DNA of 16,223 bases from Flavobacterium sp. GTDB lineage: Bacteria > Bacteroidota > Bacteroidia > Flavobacteriales > Flavobacteriaceae. Shown here one piece after another: positions 1-7,492 of the stretch. A program made the translations under genes and the position numbers. The stretch lies in contig JAIXTU010000148.1 of NCBI GenBank assembly GCA_027483785.1, forward strand, positions 1 through 16,223. Direction: 5' to 3'. Position 1 is the stretch's first letter. Each line of letters starts with the position of its first letter. The notes under the pieces were generated by a model. It saw only the letters and a list, made by a program, of their open reading frames with translations, was not told the origin of the DNA and searched no databases.

Positions 1-862
1 CATTTCCGTATGCATTAACGCTGCCAATTCCGGGCGCCGCTGTTGCTATATCGAAACCGCGGTTAATGAGATATACTTTATTGTCGGCGTCGTTTGCAGC
101 CACCTCAGCAATAGCGGTTTGCGTTAAATCGCCAGCCGGATTATCAACATACACCGGATTTCCATTTACAACTCCGGTTCCACCACCCTCGCCTACTGCA
201 ACCGACGAATCGATTTCTTGCGGAATCGTAATGTCGTTTACCGCCAATTGTTTCGCTGCCATTTTCAACGCGCCGTTTAAGACGACGCGAAACTCCGATC
301 CGCTGTAAAATCCTAAATCGAACGATGCGCGCGGAACTTGTAACTCGGCACCTGAACTTAAATCTACATATACGATGTTCGGAACGTTGGGTCCGCCAAT
401 AGCAGGTGCTTTTGTAAGTTGGGTTACGGGAACTTCATTAAAATTAGCTACTAGCGATGCGGCTTCAGCTGCAACCGTAACATTTGCATCGGAACTTCCC
501 ACAATTTGAAAGGCAACCGATTTTGCTTGGCCTTCGATGGCTTGTGTTAGTCGCGTTATTTGAAAACGAACCGTAGTAGCACCTGTTTCGTACGGAACTG
601 CAAGGCTACCCGTTGCTGTTGGAACGATCGAGAAATTAAAATCGGTTCCTAAAACCGCATTCGTGCCCGTAAAATTAATATTTAGTGTTCCTGATTTTGC
701 CGTAGCTGATTCGAAATTCAGGACAATATCTGTGGTAGTTTCTACTAAGTTTAACTGCGAGTTTGCAAAACCAACGGCATTTTGCGTTGCCGAATCATTG
801 TCTTTTTCACAAGCTGTAAATACTAACAGAAAGAGCGTTAATAAACTGAGTACATTTTTCAT
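1..862 (-). CDS. HmuY-like haem-binding surface lipoprotein, 3' end missing
   Basis: The frame is open from an ATG at 862 to the window edge, giving 287 residues with no stop. The start is MKNVLSLLTLFLLVFTACEK, a lipoprotein signal peptide with lipobox FTAC and acylated Cys18. The acidic run EKDND after the cysteine resembles the surface-export signals of Bacteroidota lipoproteins, so an outer-surface location is likely. Residues about 30-125 look like a Calx-beta-type beta-sandwich (GTDFNF). From about 155 the pattern fits the HmuY family: VYVDLSSG near 164-170, then FDLGFYSGSEFRVVLNG, and NKVYLINRG close to the edge. HmuY of Porphyromonas gingivalis captures haem and passes it to the receptor HmuR. 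Here a receptor gene ends only 10 bp upstream, so the two are almost certainly co-transcribed. The family call is from recalled motifs; the ligand is inferred and could be another iron-porphyrin or iron compound. Confidence 0.78.
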   Translation of the reverse strand, partial: MKNVLSLLTLFLLVFTACEKDNDSATQNAVGFANSQLNLVETTTDIVLNFESATAKSGTLNINFTGTNAVLGTDFNFSIVPTATGSLAVPYETGATTVRFQITRLTQAIEGQAKSVAFQIVGSSDANVTVAAEAASLVANFNEVPVTQLTKAPAIGGPNVPNIVYVDLSSGAELQVPRASFDLGFYSGSEFRVVLNGALKMAAKQLAVNDITIPQEIDSSVAVGEGGGTGVVNGNPVYVDNPAGDLTQTAIAEVAANDADNKVYLINRGFDIATAAPGIGSVNAYGN

Positions 863-872
863 AGTCAAATAG

Positions 873-2972
873 TTATATATTTAGGAGATAAGATAATTTT
901 AGAAAATAGGATCTTCCATAACCCAAAAGCACGCCGCTTCCCGCACTGTGAACGCCGCCAGCATTCGGATTCGATTGATTGATGCTACCCACATCGAGTA
1001 TGTTGCGAGCTCCAATTCCGACCGAAACGCCCGATTTAAAATTCTTGGTAAACGTGGCATCCAACCAACCAAAATCGGATAGCGTTGCTACATCGTAAGT
1101 AGCTTCGCCAGCTTCATTTGTGGTTGCTTGAAATTGCTGCTGACGACCGGTGTATTTGTAAAAAACGGCAAACGAACTGTTGCTTTTTTTGAATTGATAC
1201 GTTGCCGAAAAATTAGCGAGTACGGAATACAAAAACGTATCGGAAGAAATAGCCTCGCCGTTTTGTAACTCTTGCGAAATACCAATGACCGAGAGTCCGG
1301 CTTGAACTTGCAGGTTTTGCCACTGCATGGAATTGGTAATCGAAATATTTTGCATTTGATATTTACTGATGTTGATGTACTCTGATTTCACCATGGGCGA
1401 CGTTTCGACTAAAGCCATACTAATGCGATCGTTTACAAAAAGGAATTGCGTTTGAATTCCCGATTGGATGGATACATTTCCAAGTTTGTAACGGGTTTGA
1501 TTACCTAAATCGGCAGCGTGACTGGTTTCTGGAACCAAGTTTGGGTTGCCCACAAAATAATGTCCGGAGAAAATGATTTGCGAATACAACTCTTCAAAAT
1601 TTGGAGTTCGGTACGATCGCCCGTAGCCGAAACGCAGTTCGCTTCTTGCGTGTAAACGCACTTTAAATTGTGCCGAAGTGGCTATTTGATTGTCGAAACG
1701 ATCTTGAAACGAATAGCGAAAACCGGTTCGGATTTGGAGTTTTGGAGTGATATCGGATTCGGCCGACCAGAACAAATCGGCGTTTGAAATCGATTTTTCC
1801 ACAACTTGTTCCAAGTTATTTTCGGCACTTACGAGAGAAAATCCGAGATTTCGAACGGCTTCATAACCGAATTGGTGCTCGATTTGTTTTCCTGTACGAA
1901 TCTTGCTGAGTGTTCCGGTGCTGTACCACAAATCGGAACCTTGATCTTTGCGTGTATCGGCCGCTTGTTCGCTATCGGTATTGTGATTGTATTGAAAATT
2001 TGACCGATCGCGACGCTGATTTTGGTATGAAAACGATACGGCAAGTGGATATTTTCCCAGTACGTTACTTCCCAGTTGTGCCAAATGCAATTGTCGTTGT
2101 GTTTGAAAACGAGTGTCGGCCGACAATAAAGTTGGTTCAAACGGCGGATTGTTCACTGCAAACACAACCCGATTAAAAAGAGAAAGAGTTTCCAGCAGAT
2201 AATCGAATTTGTAATTAATTATCAGCGAATTACGTTTGTAGTTTAAAAACACTCCGAAATTATTTTGAGTTTTTGGCAACCATTCGTAGCCGCGTAAACC
2301 GTCGTTAATTGCGTGATTTTTTCCTTTAAACTGATTTTGAAAACCTCGGAAGATATTTCGATTCGCGAGAAATCCACCAGAAACAGCGTCGGAGAATCGC
2401 TGAGACACACGCAAACGTTGAATATGCCTTCCTTTGTGCATTAAACCGTATTCGCGACCAACCGTTTCTTCTTGAACCGAAGCGTCGATAGTGGTTTTGG
2501 TGGCTTGGCTACGTTTGGTGATAAGATTGAGAATTCCGCTAACAGCATTTGCTCCGTGCGTGACGCCCATGGAGCCTTCAACTATTTCAATCCGTTCAAT
2601 TAAATCGAGATTTATTTGCGTGAGATCGATATTATTCCCCAAACCATTCTCTGAAACCAGCGGAACATTATCGACGAGAATTTTAAAATACTGTCCGTCT
2701 AAACCAAAAAGCGAAACTGTAGAACGACCGCTGGTATTGGAAGGTGTAACTGTGATGTTCAGGTACTGATTGAGAACATCGGCAAGCGTAACGGCTGCAA
2801 GCGCATTAATTTGTTCGCGACTAATTGTTTTAACATTGAAAACCGACTTTCGGATGCTTCGCGGCGAGAATTGTCCGGTTACAATTACCTCTTCCATAGG
2901 TACGGCTGTTGTGTCGCTTTGCGCGAAAACACTGGCGGCTGTCCAAAACAAAAACAATCCGAAATACTTCAT
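873..2972 (-). CDS. TonB-dependent outer-membrane receptor, HmuR/haem-receptor type
   Basis: This 699-residue protein imports a ligand across the outer membrane using TonB energy. The signal peptide ends near VFA-Q (residue 17), and a TonB box (EEVIVTG) lies at about 27-33. The plug covers roughly 45-155, with the usual RIEIVEGSM...ANAVSG...LNLIT pattern, and the rest is a beta-barrel. In the barrel, YRTPNFEELY (454-463) and NPNL (476-479) correspond to the FRAP and NPNL boxes of haem receptors. His471 sits between them, where HmuR/HemR-type receptors carry a functional histidine. The plug also has His139 where many receptors have Tyr. There is no N-terminal carboxypeptidase-like domain and no SusD partner, so a glycan SusC role is unlikely. 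It is the first gene of an operon with the HmuY-like lipoprotein and has its own promoter at 3002-3032. Receptor identity is certain; haem specificity is inferred. Confidence 0.9.
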   Translation of the reverse strand: MKYFGLFLFWTAASVFAQSDTTAVPMEEVIVTGQFSPRSIRKSVFNVKTISREQINALAAVTLADVLNQYLNITVTPSNTSGRSTVSLFGLDGQYFKILVDNVPLVSENGLGNNIDLTQINLDLIERIEIVEGSMGVTHGANAVSGILNLITKRSQATKTTIDASVQEETVGREYGLMHKGRHIQRLRVSQRFSDAVSGGFLANRNIFRGFQNQFKGKNHAINDGLRGYEWLPKTQNNFGVFLNYKRNSLIINYKFDYLLETLSLFNRVVFAVNNPPFEPTLLSADTRFQTQRQLHLAQLGSNVLGKYPLAVSFSYQNQRRDRSNFQYNHNTDSEQAADTRKDQGSDLWYSTGTLSKIRTGKQIEHQFGYEAVRNLGFSLVSAENNLEQVVEKSISNADLFWSAESDITPKLQIRTGFRYSFQDRFDNQIATSAQFKVRLHARSELRFGYGRSYRTPNFEELYSQIIFSGHYFVGNPNLVPETSHAADLGNQTRYKLGNVSIQSGIQTQFLFVNDRISMALVETSPMVKSEYINISKYQMQNISITNSMQWQNLQVQAGLSVIGISQELQNGEAISSDTFLYSVLANFSATYQFKKSNSSFAVFYKYTGRQQQFQATTNEAGEATYDVATLSDFGWLDATFTKNFKSGVSVGIGARNILDVGSINQSNPNAGGVHSAGSGVLLGYGRSYFLKLSYLLNI

Positions 2973-3001
2973 TGTCTAGATTCTTTCTAAATAATTTTGC
3001 G

Positions 3002-3032
3002 CAAATATATCTTTATTTTTATTTATTCTAAA
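3002..3032 (-). promoter_or_regulatory. Promoter of the receptor/HmuY operon
   Basis: Read on the minus strand, TATATTTG (3002-3009) is a perfect match to the Bacteroidota -7 box TAnnTTTG. TTTA at 3029-3032 lies exactly 19 bases upstream, in the place of the -33 TTTG. The -7 box ends about 30 bases before the receptor ATG. The -33 element lies inside the palindrome at 3026-3037. Confidence 0.6.
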
Positions 3033-3049
3033 TAGAAATAGTATTTTTG
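3018..3049 (+). promoter_or_regulatory. Promoter of the DUF6607 gene
   Basis: TATTTTTG (3042-3049) matches the -7 consensus TAnnTTTG, 22 bases before the ATG at 3072. TTTA at 3018-3021 is 20 bases upstream and could act as a weak -33 element. The spacer contains the palindrome at 3026-3037. Confidence 0.55.
3026..3037. promoter_or_regulatory. 12-bp perfect palindrome, candidate shared operator
   Basis: TTCTAAATAGAA is an exact inverted repeat (TTCTA-AA-TAGAA). It overlaps the -33 of the leftward receptor promoter and lies in the spacer of the rightward DUF6607 promoter, so one bound repressor could block both. The position and the haem-type neighbours suggest an iron-responsive regulator such as Fur or a DtxR-family protein. 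The regulator itself is not in the window, and the assignment is inference. Confidence 0.5.
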
Positions 3050-3071
3050 GCAGAAATTAATTCTACACCTT

Positions 3072-3971
3072 ATGAGAAAACAAAATCTAATTACTGCGAT
3101 TCTAGTACTTGTATTTGCTGCTGGCTTCGGACAGTCGAAAAGAGAAAAAGACCAAGCTGCGATTACGAAAATGTGTGGCTGTTACGAAGTGAAATTCAAT
3201 TTTGCGGAAACATTCAGCTACAGTAAAGACTCGTTGTACAAGCCTTCAAAAACAAAATACGACTACGGTTTAGAGTGGGTTGAGTTACTTGAAGACAAAC
3301 CGGGGAAAGTGGTGATGCAGCATTTACTTATTGTTAGTGATACCACGATTATAAAGCATTGGCGCCAGGATTGGTTGTTTGAAAACACCGATTCATATCA
3401 GTTTTTTAAAGACAACACGTGGAAATTTAGTCAATTGAAGAAATCGGATGTTGCTGGAAAATGGACGCAAAATGTGTATCAAGTAGATGACAGTCCGCGT
3501 TACTCCGGCACGGCTACTTGGGTGCATGTTGATGGGAAATCGTATTGGAAAAATACCACCGATGCTCCGCTGCCGCGCCGAGAATTCACCGTTCGTAACG
3601 ACTACAATGTACTTAAACGAACAAATGTTCACGAGATTACCAACTACGGTTGGTTACACGAACAAGACAATGAAAAATTAATTCGCGACGACAAAGGCAC
3701 CGATGTTTTATTAGCACGCGAAAAAGGACTTGATTTCTACAAAAAAGTAGACGACAGCAAATGTTTAGCTGCGCAAAACTGGTGGAAAGCCAACAAGCAA
3801 TTGTGGGCACAGATCAATAAGAAATGGGATGAGATTTACAATCGAAGGAAAGACCTGCACATTGAGAAAGCTGTAAACAAGCAGCCGATGTTTATGCCAT
3901 TATTTGAATTAAAACCACAAGCAAGCACAATGGAAATCAACACTATTTTTTCGCAATACATAAAAAGCTAG
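3072..3971 (+). CDS. DUF6607 family secreted protein
   Basis: This 299-residue protein starts with a Sec signal peptide (MRKQNLITAILVLVFAAGFG, probable cleavage before Gln21). The mature part opens with a CGC pair (Cys35, Cys37) in KMCGCYEVKFNFAETF, which could be disulfide-bonded or ligand-binding. Further on are the aromatic, basic motif HWRQDW (96-101) and DAPLPRREF from Asp164. I recognise this pattern as DUF6607, a family of periplasmic or secreted proteins of unknown function. There are no membrane segments after the signal peptide and no T9SS tail, so the periplasm is likely. It is divergent from the haem-receptor operon with 99 bp between starts, two facing promoters and one palindrome, which suggests shared control and a role in haem or iron handling. 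That role is inference. No clear U-tract terminator follows it. Confidence 0.8.
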   Translation: MRKQNLITAILVLVFAAGFGQSKREKDQAAITKMCGCYEVKFNFAETFSYSKDSLYKPSKTKYDYGLEWVELLEDKPGKVVMQHLLIVSDTTIIKHWRQDWLFENTDSYQFFKDNTWKFSQLKKSDVAGKWTQNVYQVDDSPRYSGTATWVHVDGKSYWKNTTDAPLPRREFTVRNDYNVLKRTNVHEITNYGWLHEQDNEKLIRDDKGTDVLLAREKGLDFYKKVDDSKCLAAQNWWKANKQLWAQINKKWDEIYNRRKDLHIEKAVNKQPMFMPLFELKPQASTMEINTIFSQYIKS

Positions 3972-4024
3972 GAATATCAACTGTTACAATCGATAATAAT
4001 TTCAGTTAGAAATCGAAAATAGCT

Positions 4025-4066
4025 GATCCGTAACGATGCATGGCATCGGTCAATTCGTTACGGATC
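4025..4066. repeat. Perfect 12-bp inverted repeat with nested hairpin
   Basis: GATCCGTAACGA (4025-4036) pairs exactly with TCGTTACGGATC (4055-4066) around an 18-base loop. An alternative inner hairpin CGATGC-ATG-GCATCG (4035-4049) competes for the last bases of the left arm. It lies 54 bases after the DUF6607 stop. It may help end that transcript, but there is no long T-run after it. Confidence 0.65.
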
Positions 4067-4070
4067 TACT

Positions 4071-4125
4071 TTCTGATTTTAGCTGTCGAATCAGAATGAA
4101 TAGTTGTTTTATGTTAATTCGACAG
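4071..4125. repeat. Two mutually exclusive hairpins
   Basis: TTCTGATT (4071-4078) pairs with AATCAGAA (4089-4096). CTGTCGAAT (4083-4091) pairs with ATTCGACAG (4117-4125). Both stems are perfect and share bases 4089-4091, so only one can form fully. The arrangement resembles an attenuator or 3' regulatory element, but no known RNA family is recognised. Confidence 0.5.
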
Positions 4126-4317
4126 ATGTTTCAAAAATCAAACAAATTCTAAAATTTTAAGGAATTATCTTAACAATTACGCAACAAAAAAACACTTATA
4201 CTTCGATAAAATCAATTTATTTACCTCTAAAATTTGTGTTCTACTTCTGAAAATCATAGTTTCGCCGTCTAATTTAGATCGCAAGGAGTACTTCAAATCC
4301 TCCTAAAAAATCACATC

Positions 4318-6351
4318 ATGAAAAAACTACTTTACTTTTTTGCCTTGGTTACTGTCGGAGCTTGGGCACAAACGCCAAAAGCAAAAAATAAACTTTTTGG
4401 TGTTGAAATTAATCCAACCAACACGCCTACCGCAACTGGAAAAATCCGTTGCGCGGCAACCGAATACGAAACATCCTTACAGCAAAAATACAGCACTCGA
4501 GCCACTGAGGAAGCCTTTGAAAACTGGATGAGTGCAAAAATTCGCGAACGACAGGCTACAGGAAACCGCTCTGCTCAGAGCACGACAACTGTTTACACCA
4601 TTCCGGTTGTAGTGCATATTATTCATAACGGCGATGCTTACGGAACGGGCGAAAACATTACCGACGAGCAAGTACTTTCTCAAATTCAAGTACTGAATCA
4701 GGATTTTAGAAGAATGCTAAACACACCAGGATACAACACGAATGCGGTTGGTGCCGATACTGAGATTGAATTCTGTTTAGCCCAAACCGATCCGGATGGA
4801 AACGAAACAACAGGTATTCACCGAGTTAATTTGGGAACGGCATCATGGGGTGAAAACGCCATTGAAACAACTATGAAACCTCAAACACAATGGAATCCTG
4901 ATTTGTATTTCAACATTTGGGTTTGTCGTTTTGGCGGCGACTTATTTGGCGTTTTGGGTTACGCACAATTTCCCGACAATTCAACTTTAGGCGGATTAGA
5001 CACCATTGGAGGTGAAGCCGATACCGATGGCGTTGTTATCGGTTATCAATATTTTGGATCTCAAGATATTTATCCGGACGGAACTTATGACAGTCAGTTT
5101 TTTAACGGAAGAACTACCACTCACGAAATTGGCCACTGCTTTGGATTGCGTCATATTTGGGGAGATACTTCAAGTTGTACCGTCAACGCAACCGATTCGC
5201 TAAAAGATTATTGCCTTGACACTCCAGCAGCATCGTCGGCAACTAGCGGCTGCCCTGTGGGTAAAAATACCTGTCCAAATGCTCCTGGAAACGACATGAT
5301 CGAAAACTACATGGATTACACCGACGATGGCTGTATGAATATTTTCACACAAGATCAAAAAGAGCGCATGCTCGTAGTACTTGAAAACTCTCCCCGCCGT
5401 TCAAGTTTACGAACCTCAACAGTTTGTCAAGCGCCTCAAGGCTTTGAAATCGATGGATCATTGAATTTCAATGCACCAATAGATACATGTACCGCTACAC
5501 CAACATTAAGTTTAACGCTTCAAAACAAAGGCACACAAACCATAAATTCAGCGGTAATCGAATATGCTGTTGACGGTGTTGCGCAACCTAACGTTACTTT
5601 TAACGGAAATCTTTCCACAACACAAACTGCACAAATCCAGTTACCAACGTCTGCTTTCACTTCAGGTACACATACCGTTATTTTTAACATTAGCAGCATC
5701 AATCAAGCTGCCGATCAGAACAGCAACAACGACAATAAGTCGGGTAGCTTTACTATTCCCGAATTCTATAATACTACAGCTGTAACCATCAAAATACAGC
5801 GCGATGAATTTGGTTCAGAAACGGCTTGGTCGCTTGTAAATGATGCTGGACAGACGCTTGCATCGGGTGGAAATTATAGTGACACTAACTCTTTACCGGC
5901 TTTAATCACACAAACAGTTAATGTTCCTTCAAACACGTGCTACACATTCACAATAACCGATGCATTCGGAGACGGAATTTGCTGCGATTACGGAGATGGC
6001 TTTTACGAAATCTCTACTACAGATAACCAAATTATCTTCGCAGGCAGCACGTTCGAATCATCTGCAAGCTACTCATTTGGCGTAGGTGCACTTAGCACAA
6101 ATGATTTTACAAAAGCGACTGTGAAAATCTATCCGAATCCTGCCTTAGATATCTTATATCTCGAGAACTCAGCAGGAACAGCCATTGAAAATGTGACTGT
6201 TTACAATGCTTTAGGTCAAGAAGTTCGCTATTTGAAAAATCTATCCGACTCGAAAGTTGCGATTTCAGTTGCCAATCTACCTGTAGGAATGTACATTGTT
6301 CAATTTACTACCGATGGCGTTACTCAAACAGCTAAATTTGCTCGAAAGTAA
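4318..6351 (+). CDS. Secreted M43 (cytophagalysin-like) zinc metalloprotease with T9SS tail
   Basis: This 677-residue exported endopeptidase begins with a Sec signal peptide (MKKLLYFFALVTVGAWA-Q, cleavage near 17). A propeptide-like stretch follows to about residue 95. The catalytic domain carries the full metzincin zinc site HEIGHCFGLRH (His269, Glu270, His273, His279) and a downstream Met-turn in NYMDYT (Met332), as in the M43/PAPP-A family. Residues about 365-485 look like a CARDB-type beta-sandwich. About 488-595 is a second beta-domain with the acidic, cysteine-containing motif GDGICCDYGDG, common in flavobacterial exoenzymes and perhaps calcium-binding. From about 600 to the end is a type A T9SS sorting domain (KIYPNPA, LPVGMYIVQF, terminal FARK). 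It stands alone between the hairpin-rich gap and a strong terminator. Class and export route are clear; the natural substrate is unknown. Confidence 0.93.
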   Translation: MKKLLYFFALVTVGAWAQTPKAKNKLFGVEINPTNTPTATGKIRCAATEYETSLQQKYSTRATEEAFENWMSAKIRERQATGNRSAQSTTTVYTIPVVVHIIHNGDAYGTGENITDEQVLSQIQVLNQDFRRMLNTPGYNTNAVGADTEIEFCLAQTDPDGNETTGIHRVNLGTASWGENAIETTMKPQTQWNPDLYFNIWVCRFGGDLFGVLGYAQFPDNSTLGGLDTIGGEADTDGVVIGYQYFGSQDIYPDGTYDSQFFNGRTTTHEIGHCFGLRHIWGDTSSCTVNATDSLKDYCLDTPAASSATSGCPVGKNTCPNAPGNDMIENYMDYTDDGCMNIFTQDQKERMLVVLENSPRRSSLRTSTVCQAPQGFEIDGSLNFNAPIDTCTATPTLSLTLQNKGTQTINSAVIEYAVDGVAQPNVTFNGNLSTTQTAQIQLPTSAFTSGTHTVIFNISSINQAADQNSNNDNKSGSFTIPEFYNTTAVTIKIQRDEFGSETAWSLVNDAGQTLASGGNYSDTNSLPALITQTVNVPSNTCYTFTITDAFGDGICCDYGDGFYEISTTDNQIIFAGSTFESSASYSFGVGALSTNDFTKATVKIYPNPALDILYLENSAGTAIENVTVYNALGQEVRYLKNLSDSKVAISVANLPVGMYIVQFTTDGVTQTAKFARK

Positions 6352-6375
6352 GAGCTAAGAAATAGTTCTTAACCA

Positions 6376-6411
6376 AAAAAGGCGTTAACATTCAACAGTT
6401 AACGCCTTTTT
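6376..6411. terminator. Bidirectional intrinsic terminator
   Basis: GGCGTTAAC (6381-6389) and GTTAACGCC (6398-6406) form a perfect stem around an 8-base loop. The stem is flanked by an A-run on the left and a T-run on the right, so it works on both strands. It ends the metalloprotease gene (stop at 6351) and the converging ctlX gene (stop at 6429). Confidence 0.93.
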
Positions 6412-6428
6412 CATTTCGTTTCTCAATT

Positions 6429-7364
6429 TTACTTCTTAGGTAAAAAAACCTCAGCCATCATACAGCGCGCACTCCCGCCGCCACAAGCTTCAATGGTATC
6501 AAGACTTGAAGACAAAATTTCGCCGTATTTTTCTAACAATTGAACTTGCGCTGGTCGTAAGGATGTTCTTGCCGCTTCACTCATAACGATATAACGTTTG
6601 CCCGCTTCAGTCGTTACTTCCAACATGTTTCCAGCAAAGTTATTTACCTGTTCTTCCGATATTAAAACAACTTCTTTTCCTGAATCTCGAAGCTGCTCCA
6701 AAACGTGCTTGCGCTCTTGCTTATCGTCAATACAATCGGCGCAAAGAACAGCAAAATCGGTTCCCAGACACATCACAACGTTGGTGTGATAAATTTGTTT
6801 TCGAGTGCCATCTACCGTTTGAAATGCTTCAAAAATCACAGGTGCATAGTCGAAATCTTCGCAAAATTCAATGAATAACTCTTCATCTGCACGAGGCGAC
6901 AAGGCACAATAGGCAATTTTATTGACTCGGTCGAGCAGCAAACTACCGGTTCCTTCCAAGAAAAAGTTATCTTCTTCAGCAGCTGTATAATCCATGATTT
7001 CTTCGATCGCAAAACCAGCATTTTCGATTTCATCTAAAATATCTTCTCTGCGTTCCAACCGCCGATTTTCAGCAAACATGGGATACAAAACGACATCACC
7101 GTTATCGTGAAACGAAACCCAATTATTCGGAAAAATCGAATCGGGCGTATCTGGTTCCACAGTATCATTTACAACAATGACGCGTATTCCTGCCGCTTCC
7201 AATTTACTCACAAAAGCATCAAATTCTTGTTGCGCTTTTGCATTTACTGTTGTCGGCAGCAAACCATCGATTACTTTTTGATAGTAGTTATTTACGGCAG
7301 TTTGTTCATTCATTCGAAACGCAACGGGGCGAATCATCAATAAAGTATCAGTTGATTGTTTCAT
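6429..7364 (-). CDS. ctlX: CtlX-type arginine deiminase-related hydrolase
   Basis: This 311-residue cytoplasmic enzyme belongs to the guanidino-group-modifying superfamily (arginine deiminase, DDAH, amidinotransferases). The motifs fit the CtlX (citrulline utilization hydrolase) group: IRPVAF near the N-terminus, PDSIFPNNW for the substrate pocket, LEGTGS, His193 in YHTNVV, and the nucleophile Cys301 in GGGSARCMMAEVF. I chose the ATG at 7364 (MKQSTDTLL). The frame is open back to 7472, but those 36 extra codons come from the GC-rich repeat and encode an Arg/Pro/Gly-rich stretch unlike the family. No promoter of its own is visible, so it is probably co-transcribed with the related enzyme upstream. 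It ends at the shared terminator 6376-6411. The family is well supported; citrulline or another ureido/guanidino compound as substrate is recalled family knowledge, not shown here. Confidence 0.85.
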   Translation of the reverse strand: MKQSTDTLLMIRPVAFRMNEQTAVNNYYQKVIDGLLPTTVNAKAQQEFDAFVSKLEAAGIRVIVVNDTVEPDTPDSIFPNNWVSFHDNGDVVLYPMFAENRRLERREDILDEIENAGFAIEEIMDYTAAEEDNFFLEGTGSLLLDRVNKIAYCALSPRADEELFIEFCEDFDYAPVIFEAFQTVDGTRKQIYHTNVVMCLGTDFAVLCADCIDDKQERKHVLEQLRDSGKEVVLISEEQVNNFAGNMLEVTTEAGKRYIVMSEAARTSLRPAQVQLLEKYGEILSSSLDTIEACGGGSARCMMAEVFLPKK

Positions 7365-7378
7365 TTTAAATTTTTTAT

Positions 7379-7492
7379 TTTTTGGGCAATCCCCTCCTCC
7401 GTTCCTCCGTCGGGTCGGGCTATTCGTTCCAAGTCCGCGCCCCGAACGCTTTCGGGGCTGTGGGCTTTCCACTTCTATCCCTATGGCGGCAT
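7379..7492. repeat. GC-rich intergenic repeat element with internal hairpin
   Basis: This stretch of about 110 bp is roughly 62 % GC by hand count, against about 40 % in nearby genes. It contains tandem CCTCCGT units (7397-7411), CGGGTCGGGC, and a perfect hairpin GCCCCGAA-CGCT-TTCGGGGC (7439-7458). I recall similar GC-rich strings (with GTCGGGCTATTCG- and CTTTCCACTTCTATCCC-like pieces) scattered between genes of flavobacterial genomes, but cannot confirm it here. On the minus strand it starts within the last codons of the amidinotransferase-like gene, supplies its stop codon, and ends just before the ctlX start. It may act as a processing or partial termination element. Confidence 0.65.

Larger units (their letters stand above)
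3972..4317. other. 346-bp intergenic region with hairpins, no gene
   Basis: No convincing ORF or tRNA is seen. The first half contains strong inverted repeats (4025-4066, 4071-4096, 4083-4125, listed separately). The second half is AT-rich and must hold the promoter and leader of the metalloprotease. The best -7 candidate is TAAAATTTG at 4228-4236, one base longer than consensus and without a good -33. AGGAG and CTCCT, about 11 bases apart near 4282-4303, could form a small leader hairpin. Confidence 0.6.

Noticed and set aside
66..872. Plus-strand ORFs at 66-308 and 663-872
   Set aside because: They are antisense shadows of the HmuY-like lipoprotein gene, have no promoter or family features, and reflect codon bias on the other strand.
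873..2972. SusC-type glycan receptor
   Set aside because: No N-terminal carboxypeptidase-like extension, no SusD gene beside it, length about 700 rather than about 1000 residues, and haem-receptor boxes are present.
7397..7411. Tandem CCTCCGT units as a CRISPR or satellite array
   Set aside because: Only two 7-base units one base apart, without spacers; part of the GC-rich element.
7365..7472. N-terminal extension of CtlX starting at 7472
   Set aside because: The extra 36 codons are translated GC-rich repeat, rich in Arg, Pro and Gly and unlike the family; the ATG at 7364 gives the normal N-terminus.
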